DNA of 64,000 bases, from contig SOPS01000001.1 in NCBI GenBank assembly GCA_005239175.1, positions 248,001 to 312,000 on the forward strand, read 5' to 3'. Shown here piece by piece: positions 60,883 through 64,000 of the stretch; positions within the stretch are counted from its first letter, which is position 1; the number at the start of each line of letters is the position of its first letter. The notes under the pieces were generated by a model. It saw nothing but the letters and a program-made list of their open reading frames with translations. It did no database searches and was not told the DNA's origin. Both the position numbers and the translations under genes were made by a program. This DNA comes from a halophilic archaeon SHRA6 (GTDB taxonomy: Archaea > Halobacteriota > Halobacteria > Halobacteriales > Haloferacaceae).

Positions 60883-62178
60883 ATGACCTGGAAGCGACGA
60901 AAGCTGCTGACGACACTGGGTGGAACAGGCGCGGTCGCACTGGCGGGCTGTGCGAGCGTCGAAGAAGATGGAAACGGCGGCAACGGAAACGGTGGCAACG
61001 GAAACGGTGGCAATGGGAACGGCGGCAACGGCGGCAATGGTGACGACGGGAACGGAAACGGCGGTGACACCGTCTCAGGGGAAGCCGAGCTGTGGTACGA
61101 CCTGCAGGAAGGCGAACTGGAGATTATGGAATCGTCGCTCGAAGAGTACCGCTCCTCGACTGACTTCGAAATCGAAGGCGTCGACATCGCTGAGATGCAG
61201 GATCGGCTGACGAGCGCGATCCCAACCGGTGAAGGACCGGATATGTTCATCTGGGCGCACGACTGGGCGGGCGATTTCTCAGACAGTCAGTTCCTCACCC
61301 CACAGACGGGGAACTTCGACGTCAGTATGGATGCATTCACCCCGGCAGCTCAGGACGCCGTCGAGTTCGAGGGTGAAGTGTACGGACTGCCGTTCGGTGC
61401 AGAGACCGTCGCGCTGATATACAACCGTGAGATGGTCGAGGAACCGCCAGAGACGATCGAAGAGATGCAGTCGATCATGGACGAGTACCACGACCCGGCG
61501 AACAACCAGTACGGGCTGTCGTACAACATCGACGCGTACTTCGTGAGCGGATACGCCCACGCCTTCGGTGGATTCTACTACCAGACAGATGGCCACGAGC
61601 TGGGGCTCACAAAGCAAGAGACGATCGACGGCCTCAATGTCGTGATCGAAGAGCTCGACCCGTACTCGCCGGACGATCCCAACTACGACCCGCAGGCAGC
61701 CGTGTTCGCGGAGGGGAACGCGCCGTTCGCGATCAACGGGCCGTGGGAACTCGGCAACGTCGACTTCGACGCCGGTGTGGCAAAGCTGCCGGCACCAGAA
61801 GGAGGCACGCCGGCACCGTACTCGGGCGTACAGATGTTTTATTTCGCTGACGGGGTCGAAGACGAGGAATCGACGATAGAGGCCGCACGCGATTTCGCGG
61901 AGTGGTACACCACGAACACCGACGTGTTGACCGAACTGGCCGAAGAGCAGGGGTTCATCCCGGTGCTCGACGAACTCGCGGGGTCCGAGGACCTCCCAGA
62001 TGCAGTCCAGGGCTTTTCCGCATCGGCCGCGGACGGGACGCCGATGCCAGCACACCCACGGATGAACGACGTATGGGAACCCACCGAAGACGCGATTTCC
62101 AACGCGTTGACGGGAGAGATGTCTCTCGAAGATGCGCTCGCAGAGGCCGAAGAGCGCGTCCGTGACAACTGGGAGTAA
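60883..62178 (+). CDS. malE: maltodextrin-binding lipoprotein (CUT1 ABC system)
   Basis: 431 residues. Tat signal (KRRKLLTTLGGTGAVALAGC) with lipobox, Gly/Asn linker (~27-65), then a class-D type sugar-binding protein: ELWYDLQEGELEIMESSLEEY, GPDMFIWAHDWAGDF, YGLPFGAETVALIYN and ANNQYGLSYN. It resembles maltose/trehalose-binding proteins. The stop overlaps the start of malF by one base (TAATG). Confidence 0.92.
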   Translation: MTWKRRKLLTTLGGTGAVALAGCASVEEDGNGGNGNGGNGNGGNGNGGNGGNGDDGNGNGGDTVSGEAELWYDLQEGELEIMESSLEEYRSSTDFEIEGVDIAEMQDRLTSAIPTGEGPDMFIWAHDWAGDFSDSQFLTPQTGNFDVSMDAFTPAAQDAVEFEGEVYGLPFGAETVALIYNREMVEEPPETIEEMQSIMDEYHDPANNQYGLSYNIDAYFVSGYAHAFGGFYYQTDGHELGLTKQETIDGLNVVIEELDPYSPDDPNYDPQAAVFAEGNAPFAINGPWELGNVDFDAGVAKLPAPEGGTPAPYSGVQMFYFADGVEDEESTIEAARDFAEWYTTNTDVLTELAEEQGFIPVLDELAGSEDLPDAVQGFSASAADGTPMPAHPRMNDVWEPTEDAISNALTGEMSLEDALAEAEERVRDNWE

Positions 62179-63143
62179 TGGCGACCAGCGACGTCACCCG
62201 TCGGGTCGCCGCGATCGAACCGCCGCGGTGGGTGAGTGACAACGTCGGGCTGTTTTTAGTGTTACCGGGACTGTTTTTCTTCCTGTCGTTCGTGGCGATC
62301 CCGCTTGTGTATCTGATCGGGCTCTCTGTGACGGACGCGACGCTCGGGACGATGTTTCGCGACGCACCCGGGTTGTGGGGCACGGTCTTCGGCGAGGCGC
62401 AGTTCGTTGGAGTCGAAAACTACGCCTCGCTTCTGGCTGATTCACAGTTCTACCGATCGTTCGGAATCACGTGGCTGTTCGTCGCCACGAGCGTCGTCGG
62501 CAAGGTGCTGCTCGGTGTCGGATTGGCGATGTCGTTGACGCATTCGTGGGTCCGCGGCAAGCGCGCGATGCGTGCGCTCGTCATCCTCCCGATGGGACTA
62601 CCCGCAATCTTCACGATCACCGTGTGGCGCGGCGTGTTCTCCTCGGCGCAGTTCGGACTCGCAAATCAAATGCTCGGCGCACTCGGCATCGGATCGATCG
62701 CGTGGTTCAACAGCCGGTGGCTCGCGTTTGCGACGTACAACGTCGCCGAGATGTGGCTCGCATATCCGTTCATGGTCATTATCACCGTCAGTGCGCTCCA
62801 GAACGTCCCCACGGAGCTACACGAGGCCGCGAAGGTCGACGGCGCGGGCTTCTTCCATCGTTTCTGGCATGTTACCGTCCCGGCGATCAAGCGGCCGGTG
62901 CTGTTTGCGTCGATCCTCACCGCCGCCGCGTCGTTCCAGCAGTTTTTGATCCCGTTCATCTTCAACCGGGGCGGACCGGCGCGGGCGAACGAGCTCATGC
63001 TCCTGTATGGCTACCGTGAGGCGTTCACCTCTGGCGAGATCGGCGAGGGGTCAGCAATCATGCTGACCGCGGTCGCCATCATCGGCCTGTTCATGATCGT
63101 TGCCGCAACGAAAGGCGAACTCGCGGAGGGTGCACACGGATGA
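62178..63143 (+). CDS. malF: MalF-like permease
   Basis: 321 residues, six main TM segments, with the EAA loop ELHEAAKVDGAGFFHRFWHVTVPAIKRP that contacts the ATPase. The N-terminus begins MATSDVTRRVAAIEPPRW and lacks the long N-terminal domain of enteric MalF. TAATG and ATGA overlaps on either side make malEFG one coupled operon. Confidence 0.92.
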   Translation: MATSDVTRRVAAIEPPRWVSDNVGLFLVLPGLFFFLSFVAIPLVYLIGLSVTDATLGTMFRDAPGLWGTVFGEAQFVGVENYASLLADSQFYRSFGITWLFVATSVVGKVLLGVGLAMSLTHSWVRGKRAMRALVILPMGLPAIFTITVWRGVFSSAQFGLANQMLGALGIGSIAWFNSRWLAFATYNVAEMWLAYPFMVIITVSALQNVPTELHEAAKVDGAGFFHRFWHVTVPAIKRPVLFASILTAAASFQQFLIPFIFNRGGPARANELMLLYGYREAFTSGEIGEGSAIMLTAVAIIGLFMIVAATKGELAEGAHG

Positions 63144-64000
63144 CGCTGCTTTCGTCTATCGCCCAGAAGATACGGGCGGATCTCCGGGCGATTCCGGAGG
63201 CGATCGCCGACTGGGGCAAAAAATCGCGGTACAAGATCGATCTGTATCGGCGCGGCAAGATCGGGGCACTCCAACTCATCGCCCCGGTACTCGCGACAGC
63301 AGGCGCACTCGTGCTCGTCACCGCACTGTTGTTCCCGGTGTACTGGATCGCGCTGGCGGCGCTGTCGGGCGACGGCGGCTCGCTGTACTCCGCAAGTGGA
63401 TTCAAGCTACTCCCAGATGGATTCAATCCGGCGCTGCTCGTGACAGAGGGCGATCTCTGGATGGGGATGGATCTCTCCGCGTTCGTGTGGGTGATTGGGG
63501 ACCTCGTAATCCCGAGCCTTCGGATCAGCATTCCGCTGACGGGGCTTAGTATCGTCACGAACGAGATCGTACTGTTCGAGGCCGCAAACTACGGCGTCGA
63601 CAACCCCTCAGAGTTCACCCACTACGCGTGGAACTCGCTGACGGTCGCGATTCCGACAGTGATCCTGGCGATGGCGGTTGTGGTGCCGGCGTCGTACGCG
63701 CTTTCGCGGCGTGAGTTCCTCATGCGAAAGAAGGTGCTGTACGGCTACATCCTCTTCACACAGGTCGGCGGCGGACTTGGACTCGCGATGCTCATCGCCG
63801 TTTTCGCGATCTTCGCGGAGTTCGGGCTGACGAACGACAAGTTCGCGCTGGCGGTCTACTACGCGGCGATGGCGGTGCCGTTCAACACCTGGCTGTTGAA
63901 GACGTTCATGGACTCGATCCCGGCGTCCTACGAGGAGGCCGCGGTGATGGATGGCGCGCCGCCGTGGCGGGTGGTCTGGGAGATCATCCTCCCGCTGTCG
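63140..64000 (+). CDS. malG: MalG-like permease, truncated by the window end
   Basis: The ATG at 63140 overlaps the malF stop (ATGA). 287 codons are present and the frame is still open at 64000. A long N-terminal cytoplasmic/insert region with YKIDLYRRG precedes the TM part; the EAA loop SYEEAAVMDGAPPWRVVWEI is reached just before the end, so about 60-80 residues are missing. The insert between the first two TM segments is long compared with E. coli MalG. Confidence 0.9.
   Translation, partial: MTLLSSIAQKIRADLRAIPEAIADWGKKSRYKIDLYRRGKIGALQLIAPVLATAGALVLVTALLFPVYWIALAALSGDGGSLYSASGFKLLPDGFNPALLVTEGDLWMGMDLSAFVWVIGDLVIPSLRISIPLTGLSIVTNEIVLFEAANYGVDNPSEFTHYAWNSLTVAIPTVILAMAVVVPASYALSRREFLMRKKVLYGYILFTQVGGGLGLAMLIAVFAIFAEFGLTNDKFALAVYYAAMAVPFNTWLLKTFMDSIPASYEEAAVMDGAPPWRVVWEIILPLS

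Overview
This window comes from a haloarchaeon. The evidence is a halorhodopsin with its Bat-type regulator, an archaeal FtsZ2 with its CdrL/CdrS regulators, geranylgeranylglyceryl phosphate synthase, the archaeal pantoate kinase/phosphopantothenate synthetase pair, aIF2-beta, Rio2, acidic proteins, Tat lipoproteins (twin Arg plus lipobox Cys) and AT-rich archaeal promoters. I cannot name the genus. Nearly every base is in a gene. I see no tRNA, rRNA, CRISPR array, intact insertion sequence or replication origin.

Layout. 1-10.3 kb: envelope and metabolic genes (Tat lipoprotein, Wzx-like flippase, Thi4, Xi-class GST, aminotransferase, membrane-anchored molybdopterin oxidoreductase) and the CoA pair PPS/PoK. 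10.3-13.4 kb: halorhodopsin followed by a Bat-like regulator, with a Bat UAS-like site before hop. 13.5-15.7 kb: aspS and GGGP synthase. 15.7-21.2 kb: an envelope glycoconjugate group (UPF0104 membrane protein, AlkP-superfamily enzyme, two GT4 glycosyltransferases, LssY_C-like membrane protein). 21.4-31.1 kb: late cobamide synthesis and salvage (cbiP, cobA, cbiZ, cobD, cobY, cobS, cbiB, a HAD phosphatase), interrupted by a PQQ-type sugar dehydrogenase and a DoxX protein; cbiE-cbiA lie in a second locus at 52.2-54.4 kb. 31-38.5 kb: M24-fold protein, aIF2-beta, aldo/keto reductase, the cdrL-cdrS-ftsZ2 division locus, the tRNA thiolase ncsA and a PAS protein. 38.7-50.7 kb: a catabolic island built round a TAXI-type TRAP transporter. 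51.2-52.2 kb: rio2. 54.4-64 kb: a starch/maltodextrin unit (TrmB regulator, GH15, GH13, MalK, MalE, MalF and the start of MalG).

Two things stand out. First, at least six gene 3' ends carry tandem copies of their own last codons including the stop codon (units 15-32 bp, or 40 bp as a 20-bp doublet), and one such expansion at the cbiE/cbiA junction creates two nine-codon minigenes joined by ATGA overlaps. Second, the 38.7-50.7 kb island combines a two-subunit sulfopyruvate-decarboxylase-like TPP enzyme, an Ldh_2-family dehydrogenase (the family of sulfolactate dehydrogenase), an HpcH/HpaI aldolase, a metal-ligand-poor Fe-ADH homologue and a TAXI-TRAP transporter. That set suggests catabolism of a C3 hydroxy- or sulfo-acid in an archaeon not expected to make coenzyme M. 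The function is inferred from gene families and neighbourhood, not shown.
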